A stretch of DNA of 64,000 nt from Candidatus Rifleibacteriota bacterium. Its GTDB lineage: Bacteria > Muiribacteriota > Ozemobacteria > Ozemobacterales > Ozemobacteraceae. Where the stretch lies: positions 1 through 64,000 of the forward strand of contig JANJUX010000040.1 of NCBI GenBank assembly GCA_024710355.1, read 5' to 3'. A program made the position numbers and the translations under genes. Under the pieces are notes generated by a model. It was not told the DNA's origin, searched no databases, and saw nothing but the letters and a program-made list of their open reading frames with translations. Below are positions 8,683-16,830 of the stretch, one piece after another (position 1 is the stretch's first letter; each line of letters opens with the position of its first letter).

Positions 8683-9276
8683 ATGAGCAAAACTCTCAAG
8701 GGTACCAAAACCGCTGAAAACCTGATGAAAGCATTCGCCGGCGAATCACAGGCCCGCAACCGCTACACCTATTATGCGTCAGTAGCCAAAAAGGAAGGTT
8801 TTTTGCAGATCGCCGACCTCTTTCTTGAAACTGCTGAAAACGAAAAGGAACACGCCAAAGTGTTCATGAAGCAGCTGCTCAAATACGGCATGAATGAAGA
8901 ATGTGTCGTCATCAACGACGCCGGTTACCCGGTCGCCTATGCCGATACCCTTAAAAACCTGCAGTATGCCGCTGACGGCGAAAAAGAAGAATGGACCTCT
9001 CTTTACAAGAGCTTTGCCGAAACCGCCAAAGCTGAAGGTTTTGCCGATATCGCCGCCGTTTTCACCAATGTCGCCAAGGTCGAAGAGCGCCATGAAGCCC
9101 GCTATCGCAAACTGCACGATAACGTCAAGAATCACACCGTTTTCAAAAAAGACGGCAAAGTATTCTGGAAGTGCAACAACTGCGGTCACATCATGGAAAC
9201 CCTCGAAGCCCCGCCGAAATGCCCGGTTTGCGAACACGGCCGCGAACATTTTGAAGTCTGGGTCGAAAATTACTGA
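8683..9276 (+). CDS. rbr: Rubrerythrin
   Basis: The protein is 197 residues, a typical rubrerythrin: a non-haem diiron peroxidase that reduces hydrogen peroxide in anaerobes and microaerophiles. Residues 1-145 form the four-helix ferritin-like domain with the iron-ligand motifs AGESQARNRYTYY, ENEKEHAK and KVEERHEARY. Residues about 155-197 form the rubredoxin-like FeS4 domain with CNNCG and CPVC. GGAGAAA precedes the ATG. A strong terminator follows directly, so it is the last gene of its unit. The cytoplasmic location is inferred from the absence of a signal peptide. Confidence 0.96.
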   Translation: MSKTLKGTKTAENLMKAFAGESQARNRYTYYASVAKKEGFLQIADLFLETAENEKEHAKVFMKQLLKYGMNEECVVINDAGYPVAYADTLKNLQYAADGEKEEWTSLYKSFAETAKAEGFADIAAVFTNVAKVEERHEARYRKLHDNVKNHTVFKKDGKVFWKCNNCGHIMETLEAPPKCPVCEHGREHFEVWVENY

Positions 9277-9301
9277 GTTGTCTGTGTATATTGAAAACCA
9301 G

Positions 9302-9327
9302 GCCGTCAGCAGCGCTGACGGCTTTTT
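9302..9327 (+). terminator. Rho-independent terminator after rubrerythrin
   Basis: A 9-bp perfect GC-rich stem (GCCGTCAGC 9302-9310, GCTGACGGC 9314-9322) with a 3-nt loop is followed by five T residues. Confidence 0.85.
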
Positions 9328-9344
9328 CTCTATTCTGGGTTAGG

Positions 9345-9362
9345 TTCCCGCCTCCGCGGGAA
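9345..9362. repeat. Short palindrome, possible dispersed intergenic repeat
   Basis: TTCCCGC-CTCC-GCGGGAA is a perfect 7-bp inverted repeat followed by TGGCGG. It resembles the 'ATTCCCGC...GCGGGAAT' palindromes dispersed between genes in many bacteria. Only one copy is seen in this window. Confidence 0.4.
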
Positions 9363-9447
9363 TGGCGGAAAACTGTGTAAATCTTTTTTGACGGTAGATT
9401 AGCAATACGCACTGATTTCTGAGAAACTTCTGAACGCCGGGGTCTGC

Positions 9448-12402
9448 ATGAAAAGTGCCAGCACAGACACTTCCACTAATATTTTTGTCAGGTTCAGGCT
9501 GCTGACCTGGCTGGGAGCGTTTTTCTGTTTCGTTCTGGTGCCGGCTCTTCTGATAAATGAAGCGCTGGGCAGCATGCTGCAGCTGCGCAGCGACAAGGAG
9601 CGCCGGCAGCTGTTCAAGGAAATGGATGACCGTCTCAGCTACCTGACCCGGCACGCTGATGAATCGCATTATTACCATTCGCTGCTGAAAAATGCCTTCA
9701 AAAAAGCTTCGCAGAGCGCGCGACCCCTCGATGAGTTTGCCGGCAGCATTGAGTTGCTGCGCCGGCGGTTTCCCGGGGCGCTCAGGTTTATTGTCTGGGA
9801 TGCAGATGGCCGGGTGGTGGACCGGCTTACTGACGAGAAGAGCTATCGTTACATCGTCAACAACCTTTTTGAGTTTTTCAGGGAGATTGCAGGTCATTGC
9901 CGCAGCAATTACCCGGGTGAGCCCGAACAACTGACGATCGTCGAAAAGCGCATCAACCTCTTCAGGTCATACCTCGGGCGTTTTCTGGTTCCGCATCATC
10001 TCAGACTGCCTTTCCAGGCAGGCGAACACGGCCGCTGCGTGCTGGCCGACAGCTCAGATGGTTTTCCGCTCTTCTGGTTTGATTCAAACAGTTCGCTGAC
10101 GGTTTTTTGTGCGATAAAAAATCAGCTGTTCCGTAATCCTGGTGTCAGGCACGCGGTCGAGGTGCTCAACCGGCCAGATGATCCCCTGAAGTGCGGGTTT
10201 ATCGAAATGGGTGATGTCGGTCGTAAAATTGTCGGCATCAGTGATGCCGAACAGCGCCAGGTTCTTCTCGAACTCGGAAAATTCGAGAACGCTGGCCTGC
10301 CGCACCGGCAGACAGACGATTATCTCATGGCTTTCAAGCTGCTTTCGCCAGATCTGCGAGGCTTCTGTCTCGTGCATCGCGGCGCGCTCAGGCTTGGCTA
10401 CCCCGATCGGCGGCGTTACGAAATTCTTACCCGGCTTTTTCTGGTCATAATCCTTATTTTGTGGGTGTTTTACTGTTACACACTGCGTTTGCCGAGACTG
10501 AGTGTTTCGATACGCACGCGTATTGCCTTTTTGTTTCTCTACGCGAATGGTCTGCCGCTGATGATTCTCGGTACTATCGGCTATGAATATCTGCAGCAGC
10601 GCGAAGACGCGTTGATCGGCGAGGTGCATGCCCGTAATGAAAGGGTTCTTCAGGAAATCGACTCGGGCTATCGCCGTCACAAAATTGCGATGAATCGGCG
10701 CACTTTTGCCGAACTCGACAGTTTTTGCCGTGAAGTGCAGACGCGACTGCCAGGGCGAAACGATTACGAAAGGCTGAAACAAGCCGTGCATGCGCTTGAC
10801 GCTGAAGAACTCACGATTTATGGCGAAAGCGGTGATACGATCGTGGGCTACCGGCGTAACCGCAAACCGGCCGGCCAGACCTTCATGCGGATGTTTGCCA
10901 CAAGTGCGATAGCCTTTGCCAATCAAACCGAAGAGACCTTTTCATTTGGCGGCCGCGACGGAAAGTCGCGCCTGGCGATCACCAGTAATACCATTGTTAA
11001 TGACCACCGGTCGCTGCTCGAAAATCTTCTCAATACCCTCGATTCGGTCGAGCTTTACAGCTTTGGCACCGGGCTGAAACTTTGTTTTGCGCGTCTTCTC
11101 GGAGACCATATCGGCAGAAATATTCATTCAGCAATGGTTATAACCTGGGATCTCGAAGAGACCGAGGCAATTTACGCTGCCCAGCAGGTCGAACGCGGCA
11201 ATGAAAACCGCAGCGAGAAAGCTTTTGCCGCGATTTCGGCGGTGACCGGTCAGATGTTTTCGCGGCCGGGCATGCGCGAAGAGACCCTGAGACGTGTTAT
11301 GCAGAAGGCAATGAATATTCAGTCGGCCCACGAAAATTATGTGTTGCTGCAGGGAAAAAGCAGCCTGATCACTGCTATCGCGGGCCGCCAGATGGGCAGC
11401 ATCGCTCTGGCTGCCATTGTGCCGGCTGATCAGATCGTTGCTGAACTCGAGGCGACCTGGCAGCAGATGCTGGCGCTGGCGCTGCTGAGTATTTTTATCA
11501 TCAGTGCGGTCATTACCGCTTTGAGCCGGCAGTTTCTCAAGCCTGTCAGGCAGCTGGCAGAAGCGGTCAGGCAGATAGGTCAGCGCAATTTTTCCTATCG
11601 AACCAGTATTGAAAGTCTCGATGAGTTCGGCGAACTCGGTGGAGTCTTCAATATGACGATGGAAGGCATGGCCGAGCTTGAAATCGGCCGGATCGTTCAG
11701 GAAGCCCTGTTGCCCGATCAGGGGTATCATAACAACAGAATCGGCATCTTTGCCAGAACCGCTACCATGACAAAACTTGGCGGCGACTATTATGACTATC
11801 TGAAGCTTTCAGAGACGCAAACCGGTGTATTCATGGGCGATGTCGCCGGGCACGGTATTCCGGCCGCGATTATCATGGCGATGGCCAAGGCGACGGTTCT
11901 CGTTAACCGACCCCTTCTCACTGACCCGGCGGCTCTGCTTTCTGCGCTGCATGATATGCTTTTCAGACTTAAAAGTGACGGTTTTAAACGTATGATGACC
12001 TGTCAGTATCTGGTAATCAACGATCAGACCGGTGAAGTGCAGATTGCCAATGCCGGGCACTGTTTTCCGGTTGTGGTTGGCAGTAACGGCAGCTATTCAA
12101 GAATGGAAGAGATTATCGGTACTCCGGTCGGCATCGCCCGCAAGGCGCGCTATAAAAACCACCAGATACAGCTGCAGCCGGGTGAAACACTGATTCTTTA
12201 CAGCGACGGGCTGATCGAGGCGACCAGTGCTGCCGGCGATGTTTTTGGTCCTGATCAACTGCTTGAGCTGGTAAAAAGTGTCTGGAGCGAGAATCTCGAA
12301 CAGTTCTATCAGAACCTCTTTCAGGCAAACCGTGCCTGGGTTAAGTCGGTAGATGACGACCTGACGATTGTTCTGGTCAGGTTCGAAAGGAGCAGCTGCT
12401 GA
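9448..12402 (+). CDS. Membrane SpoIIE-type PP2C phosphatase, type A, copy 1
   Basis: The protein is 984 residues. Predicted order: TM1 (about 18-36), extracytoplasmic region 1 (37-325), TM2 (about 330-350), TM3 with the shared LYANGLPL motif (about 358-380), extracytoplasmic region 2 (381-670), TM4 (671-692), HAMP with DEFGELGGVFN (693-748), and a cytoplasmic SpoIIE/PP2C domain. The metal-binding motifs LGGDYYD (778 on), MGDVAGHG, LYSDGLIEA and DDDLT are intact, so Ser/Thr-phosphoprotein phosphatase activity is expected. In known systems the target is a phosphorylated STAS anti-anti-sigma protein; none is nearby. Type A hallmarks are MTKLGGDYYD, GHGIPAA, NAGHCFP and GTPVGI. A TTGACG lies upstream (9388-9393) but its -10 is poor. 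The gene overlaps the next by TGATG. Confidence 0.9.
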   Translation: MKSASTDTSTNIFVRFRLLTWLGAFFCFVLVPALLINEALGSMLQLRSDKERRQLFKEMDDRLSYLTRHADESHYYHSLLKNAFKKASQSARPLDEFAGSIELLRRRFPGALRFIVWDADGRVVDRLTDEKSYRYIVNNLFEFFREIAGHCRSNYPGEPEQLTIVEKRINLFRSYLGRFLVPHHLRLPFQAGEHGRCVLADSSDGFPLFWFDSNSSLTVFCAIKNQLFRNPGVRHAVEVLNRPDDPLKCGFIEMGDVGRKIVGISDAEQRQVLLELGKFENAGLPHRQTDDYLMAFKLLSPDLRGFCLVHRGALRLGYPDRRRYEILTRLFLVIILILWVFYCYTLRLPRLSVSIRTRIAFLFLYANGLPLMILGTIGYEYLQQREDALIGEVHARNERVLQEIDSGYRRHKIAMNRRTFAELDSFCREVQTRLPGRNDYERLKQAVHALDAEELTIYGESGDTIVGYRRNRKPAGQTFMRMFATSAIAFANQTEETFSFGGRDGKSRLAITSNTIVNDHRSLLENLLNTLDSVELYSFGTGLKLCFARLLGDHIGRNIHSAMVITWDLEETEAIYAAQQVERGNENRSEKAFAAISAVTGQMFSRPGMREETLRRVMQKAMNIQSAHENYVLLQGKSSLITAIAGRQMGSIALAAIVPADQIVAELEATWQQMLALALLSIFIISAVITALSRQFLKPVRQLAEAVRQIGQRNFSYRTSIESLDEFGELGGVFNMTMEGMAELEIGRIVQEALLPDQGYHNNRIGIFARTATMTKLGGDYYDYLKLSETQTGVFMGDVAGHGIPAAIIMAMAKATVLVNRPLLTDPAALLSALHDMLFRLKSDGFKRMMTCQYLVINDQTGEVQIANAGHCFPVVVGSNGSYSRMEEIIGTPVGIARKARYKNHQIQLQPGETLILYSDGLIEATSAAGDVFGPDQLLELVKSVWSENLEQFYQNLFQANRAWVKSVDDDLTIVLVRFERSSC

Positions 12403-15386
12403 TGAAAATTCTGCCGCGCTATCTGCTGCTCTGGTTTGCCCAGATATTTCTGTTCGTGCTGATTCCGGTTCTGCTTTTTTATGGCGGTTTCAGCCATATT
12501 GAAAAACTTCGCAGCACTGCTCTGGTAAAAATTGTTGAGCAGAGTCTCGAAAACGAGATGCAAAGCTTTGAAGCTCAGGTTGATACTGAGAGGTTTTTGT
12601 CGCGGCTGTTTCGTGAGACTTATCACGCAAATCGGGTGGCCTCGGCCGCTTTAGCCTTTGGCGAACTGCACGCCAGGCTGAATGGCTCGTTCGATTACCT
12701 GCTCTGGGATGATTCAGACAGCTTTATTGGCGGCTCGATACAGCCAGATGCTCTTTCTGGCGACTGGAGCCTGGCCTTGAATTCTCTGAAGAAGCCTTTC
12801 AAAAAAAGTGACAGAGAAGTCGTCGCCGATGAAAATGAAATGACAAACCTGAGAAGAATGTTTGGGCCGCAGATTGTGCTGCATACGGTCGATAACTGTG
12901 TTTCTGAACGTGGTGAAAAGCTTCTCTGGTGTGACAGCACCGGCCGTCGACCATTGCTGTGGGTTGGTTTCAGGCTTGGCTACATGGCGGTTATTCTGGT
13001 AAAACCCGAAAATGCTGCCGGAACTGCCGGTCTGGAATATTATCTCAAATATCGTCAGTCAGAAAAAAGCATTTTTCGCCCTGGTTTTGTTAAAGGCCAG
13101 AACTGGGTTGCAGCACAATCGCTGCCGGATAACCCGGAAAATCTGCAGAAGCTCATCAGGCACGAAATGATGCCTGGTGAACGTCTCGAGACCGACAGGG
13201 CGTTTTATTATGCCAGAGTTATTGAAGATGATCTGACGCTGTTTGCTTTTGTTGAAAAGGCTGCTGGCGTAGTGCCCGAGCAGGCGAAAGCCAGCCTGGC
13301 GGCATTGCTTGTTTTTATGCTGCTGTTGCCGTGGGTGGTTGTCAGCGGACGTGCCGCTCTCAAGGGCAGCGGATTGAAAATGTCGATTTCGCGCAAACTG
13401 GCGCTTTTGTTCGTTTATGCGAATGGTCTGCCGCTGCTGATGCTTTTCTTTGCCGGTTATGACTTCATGCATCAGAAAGAGCTGGCCCTTTACGACGAGA
13501 TACATCAGCAGGGAACACATTTTCTGCAGAACCTCGATGAGCGATTTGAATCGGAGCATGCGCTGCAGATTGTCAATATTCAGGCCGGGCTGGATAAATT
13601 CAGGGCCGATGTGCGGCAGCAGGGACTGAACCTTGAAAATTACCGGGCTCTGGTCGACAAGGTATATTCGGTCGTTGAATCGCGTGGCAATGTGCGTTTT
13701 TATCTGATTGCCAGCGAAACCGATATTTTTGGAACCGGCGATTCGCTTTATGTCGGCGACAAGCGTCAGGCGCTGGTGTCAGAGATTATTGACAGTGCCG
13801 ACCTGAGGCGTGGCGATGAAAAAAAAGTGCTTAATTCACTTGGGCGTTTTATCATGGCCAGTCTTAATGGCCGACCGCCTGACCCGCGTTCTTCGACCGA
13901 AGTCGAATTGATTGCCGAATCGGCGATGCAGAAACCTCTCATCGAGGTGCAGCATGATTTTATCGCCAATAACGGCAAAATTGACGTGTGGGGCATGGGT
14001 ACCAACAAAAGCCCGGCCTGTCTGAATCTGATTTCGATCAATGACGACCGGCAGGTAGACTACATGGGCATTGTCAACTGGAACCCGCATGTCATGGAGA
14101 ACCTCTATCTGAAACGGCAGTTTCTCAGCGCCAATCGCAATATCATCGACCTGAAGGTGGGGGTTATTCATGAAGTTGCCGGGATTTTCCTGCCCGAAAA
14201 ATTTCCGGACCGTGAAACCATGGTGAAACGGGTACGCAGCTTTACTTCAAAACCTTGCCCGTCCCGCGAATTTGTCAGCATCGGCACGCAGACTTATCTG
14301 TTGATGGGTTTTACCGGCAGATATCTGACCAATTATCAATTATTTGGGCTGTATCCGGTTGATAAGGTAAAAAGTCAGATCAGTCGTGAAAAAACAGGCC
14401 TGTTTTTTGCCGGTCTCGTATCTTTACTGATAACCATAATACTTGGACAGTTTCTGGCGCAGAGTTTTCTTTTTCCTTTGCAGAAGCTTTACGCCGGTGC
14501 TGAAGCAATCAGATCGCGAAACTTTGCGCTGCGACTGCCGTTTCTCGGTCGCGACGAATTTGGCGAAATGGCTGAGATATTCAACACAACGATGGTCGAC
14601 CTTGAAGAACTGCAGGTCGCCGGGGTAATTCAGGAACATCTGCTGCCCCGTCAGATGCCTGAGTGCGGGCGTTTCAGGGTTTTTGGCCGTATCGTTTCGA
14701 TGGGCGAGCTCGGCGGTGATTATTTCGATTATTTCAATACTTCTGCCGGGCGCTTCAGTTTGCTGATCGGTGATGTGGCCGGGCGCGGGGCCGGCGCGGC
14801 CTTGATCATGGCGATGGCCAAAGCTGCAATAATGCAGTTTTCAGATGTCGTAGAGAAACCGCAGATTCTCGCCATGCGTTTGCACGAGCTGATTCAGGCG
14901 GCTGGCAGAAGGACCCGCAAGACGATGATCATGCAGTATCTCAATCTCAACGGTGCCGACGGTACCGGAGTTTACACCAATGCCGGAGGCTGGCCGCCGT
15001 TGATAGTTAATCCACGTTCGGGCGCGGTTCGCGAGATTACTCTGCCCGGCCCGATGCTGGGGGCATTGAACCGGCCGAAGTTTGGTGCCGCCGAAATTTC
15101 TCTGCAGCCGGGCGAAGCGGTGATTTTTTACAGCGACGGGGTGATCGAGGCACGAAACATGGCCGGCGAAATTCTCGGGCTTGCCAGGCTCAAACAGATG
15201 GCGGTGCATTGTTTCGACGCCGAGCCGCAAAAATACTTTTACAGGCTGCTTGAGGCGCATCGTGAATTTGTCGGCGCTACCAGGGCCCAGGATGACATGA
15301 CGCTGCTGATCGCCATTTTTGGCGACCAGCAGCATTCAGTTGATGCTAAACCGGCTCAGGCTGACGTTGTGACTGAGGCCGTCTGA
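12402..15386 (+). CDS. Membrane SpoIIE-type PP2C phosphatase, type B, copy 1 (divergent)
   Basis: The protein is 994 residues with the same plan as its neighbour: TM1 (about 8-26), extracytoplasmic region 1, TM2 (about 299-315), TM3 with VYANGLPL (about 332-352), extracytoplasmic region 2, TM4 (about 667-686), HAMP (RDEFGEMAEIFN) and the phosphatase domain. Type B hallmarks are MGELGGDYFD, an MQY motif, LGA instead of VGI, and AQDDM at the end. Metal-binding Asp residues are present, but GDVAGHG is GDVAGRG and NAGACSP is NAGGWPP, so this is the most divergent phosphatase domain of the six. The ATG sits in TGATG with the type A stop, with AAAGGAG upstream, so the two are likely co-translated. 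Its 3' end overlaps the convergent membrane-protein gene by 31 nt. Confidence 0.9.
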   Translation: MKILPRYLLLWFAQIFLFVLIPVLLFYGGFSHIEKLRSTALVKIVEQSLENEMQSFEAQVDTERFLSRLFRETYHANRVASAALAFGELHARLNGSFDYLLWDDSDSFIGGSIQPDALSGDWSLALNSLKKPFKKSDREVVADENEMTNLRRMFGPQIVLHTVDNCVSERGEKLLWCDSTGRRPLLWVGFRLGYMAVILVKPENAAGTAGLEYYLKYRQSEKSIFRPGFVKGQNWVAAQSLPDNPENLQKLIRHEMMPGERLETDRAFYYARVIEDDLTLFAFVEKAAGVVPEQAKASLAALLVFMLLLPWVVVSGRAALKGSGLKMSISRKLALLFVYANGLPLLMLFFAGYDFMHQKELALYDEIHQQGTHFLQNLDERFESEHALQIVNIQAGLDKFRADVRQQGLNLENYRALVDKVYSVVESRGNVRFYLIASETDIFGTGDSLYVGDKRQALVSEIIDSADLRRGDEKKVLNSLGRFIMASLNGRPPDPRSSTEVELIAESAMQKPLIEVQHDFIANNGKIDVWGMGTNKSPACLNLISINDDRQVDYMGIVNWNPHVMENLYLKRQFLSANRNIIDLKVGVIHEVAGIFLPEKFPDRETMVKRVRSFTSKPCPSREFVSIGTQTYLLMGFTGRYLTNYQLFGLYPVDKVKSQISREKTGLFFAGLVSLLITIILGQFLAQSFLFPLQKLYAGAEAIRSRNFALRLPFLGRDEFGEMAEIFNTTMVDLEELQVAGVIQEHLLPRQMPECGRFRVFGRIVSMGELGGDYFDYFNTSAGRFSLLIGDVAGRGAGAALIMAMAKAAIMQFSDVVEKPQILAMRLHELIQAAGRRTRKTMIMQYLNLNGADGTGVYTNAGGWPPLIVNPRSGAVREITLPGPMLGALNRPKFGAAEISLQPGEAVIFYSDGVIEARNMAGEILGLARLKQMAVHCFDAEPQKYFYRLLEAHREFVGATRAQDDMTLLIAIFGDQQHSVDAKPAQADVVTEAV

Positions 15387-16594
15387 CTCTCGGTGCTGTT
15401 GTCTGCGGGTTTTTCGCCATCAGGGTTATCATCACTGCCGTTGCGGCTGAGGCTGAAGAAAAAACCGGTGAGCAGCAGAACGAAAGAACCCGACATCAGA
15501 ATGCCTGCCCACGCCGTGCGCGACAGTGACGAGCCATAATCGACGGCTACTTTTGCGCCGGTCATCAACTGCTGACCGGCGTGCCACAGGCCGGTAAGGG
15601 CGAGAACCCCGGCATTGACATGGTTGCATCGGGTGAGCCAGGTTGCCACAAGGCCGGCAACAAGCAGAGCGTGGTTAATCAGCACCGGAGCACTGAAATC
15701 GGGTGCTGAAGCCTTGATGATGATCAGATAGACAAGCATGACGGTGCTGTCGTGAATGTTGATGTTATCGCGTGATCCGAGGAGATGGCGCCAGAGGGTC
15801 TGGGCGAAAAAAGCGGCAGCCAGCAGCCACGGCGCGATGATTGTTCCGATTGACAGAGTCGGGGCGATGAATCTGTAGGAGTCGCTCATGACTGTGGCAC
15901 TCATCTGCAGGGGCAGCACGACGAACGGAAAAATCAGCAGCCAGCGCCAGAACGTCGTTTCATTGCCGAGGTATTCATTGGCAACTTCGGTCTTGAGGTT
16001 GTTGTTACGCCAGTTTTCGATGATCAGGGGCAGGTGAATCAGCGCTGCGATGAGCCAGAGTGAATAAAAGACGTATGAGCCGTCAAAATAGCCGAAGCTT
16101 TCTCTGCCAATTGAATCGACGAGATAATAACCGACTTTCGGGGCGACCCAGATCAGCGAAAATGCCCCGGCGGCGAAGAACAGGCGAGTGTGATGCACTG
16201 TCAGGCCAAGAACTTTGATGACCGCTGCGAGTTTAACCGCCGCCATCAGCATGTAGACGCCGGTGGCGATACCGCCGGCTGCGGTGCTGAGACCCGAGAT
16301 ACGCACCTGATAAAAAGTCAGGTCACCGAGAAAAAGCAGCACGAAGAAGAGCAGCAGTTTGCCGTGCTGTGGCTGAATCTTTTTCTTGAGCAGATACAGA
16401 GCCATTGCCACCATGATAATCTCGTAGATATTCTGAACCAGAAAAAAGCCGCTTACTGCCAGGCTTGAAACTTTGCCGGTTTCAAGCTCTGAGCCGACGA
16501 GGTAGAGACCGCCAAGCATGAGAACGACGCTCAGCAGATACAGGGGGTTGTTGTTTCTGAACCATTGTGACAGCCCGTTTGCGTTGCCGCTCAT
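15356..16594 (-). CDS. Polytopic membrane protein of unknown function, antisense within the phosphatase array
   Basis: The protein is 412 residues with about 10-12 hydrophobic segments (for example PLYLLSVVLMLGGLYLVG, IIMVAMALYLLKK, LLLFFVLLFLGDLTFY, LLIFPFVVLPLQM, WAGILMSGSFVLLLTGFFF). The polar Ser/Asp/Glu-rich tail is likely cytoplasmic. I recognise no family. The start at 16594 is chosen because TGGAGGTG lies upstream; a longer frame to 16690 has no such site. It is the only gene on this strand between 9.4 and 28.7 kb and splits the array into one phosphatase pair and a block of four genes. Its stop lies inside the 3' end of the type B copy 1 gene, an unusual tail-to-tail overlap. Confidence 0.8.
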   Translation of the reverse strand: MSGNANGLSQWFRNNNPLYLLSVVLMLGGLYLVGSELETGKVSSLAVSGFFLVQNIYEIIMVAMALYLLKKKIQPQHGKLLLFFVLLFLGDLTFYQVRISGLSTAAGGIATGVYMLMAAVKLAAVIKVLGLTVHHTRLFFAAGAFSLIWVAPKVGYYLVDSIGRESFGYFDGSYVFYSLWLIAALIHLPLIIENWRNNNLKTEVANEYLGNETTFWRWLLIFPFVVLPLQMSATVMSDSYRFIAPTLSIGTIIAPWLLAAAFFAQTLWRHLLGSRDNINIHDSTVMLVYLIIIKASAPDFSAPVLINHALLVAGLVATWLTRCNHVNAGVLALTGLWHAGQQLMTGAKVAVDYGSSLSRTAWAGILMSGSFVLLLTGFFFSLSRNGSDDNPDGEKPADNSTESQTASVTTSA

Positions 16595-16771
16595 GACGCA
16601 CCTCCAGCAAATAATGAATAATAAAGGGGGGAATAATAATGATAAATTGTACAGCGCAAAGAATGTGCCAACTTGAAACCCTTTATTCAAGCAGGTTTTT
16701 GCAGAACGACCGCGTCGTTTGTGTCATGGGTGCGGCAGTTATGTCGCATCAGGCAATTTAAATCAGAAACT

Positions 16772-16799
16772 TTGCAAGTTGCCGCTTTTGCGGTATGCT
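16772..16799 (+). promoter_or_regulatory. Candidate promoter for the second phosphatase block
   Basis: TTGCAA (16772-16777) and TATGCT (16794-16799) are spaced 16 nt apart and end 31 nt before the ATG at 16831. The site lies in the divergent gap after the antisense membrane-protein gene, where a new transcript must begin. Confidence 0.45.
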
Positions 16800-16830
16800 G
16801 TCTGCATCTGCAGGTCGTTTAAGGGAATCA

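Noticed and set aside
9388..9416. TTGACG with a possible -10 as promoter of the first phosphatase gene
   Set aside because: At 16-18 nt spacing the best -10 matches only three of six bases, so I did not list it as a feature.
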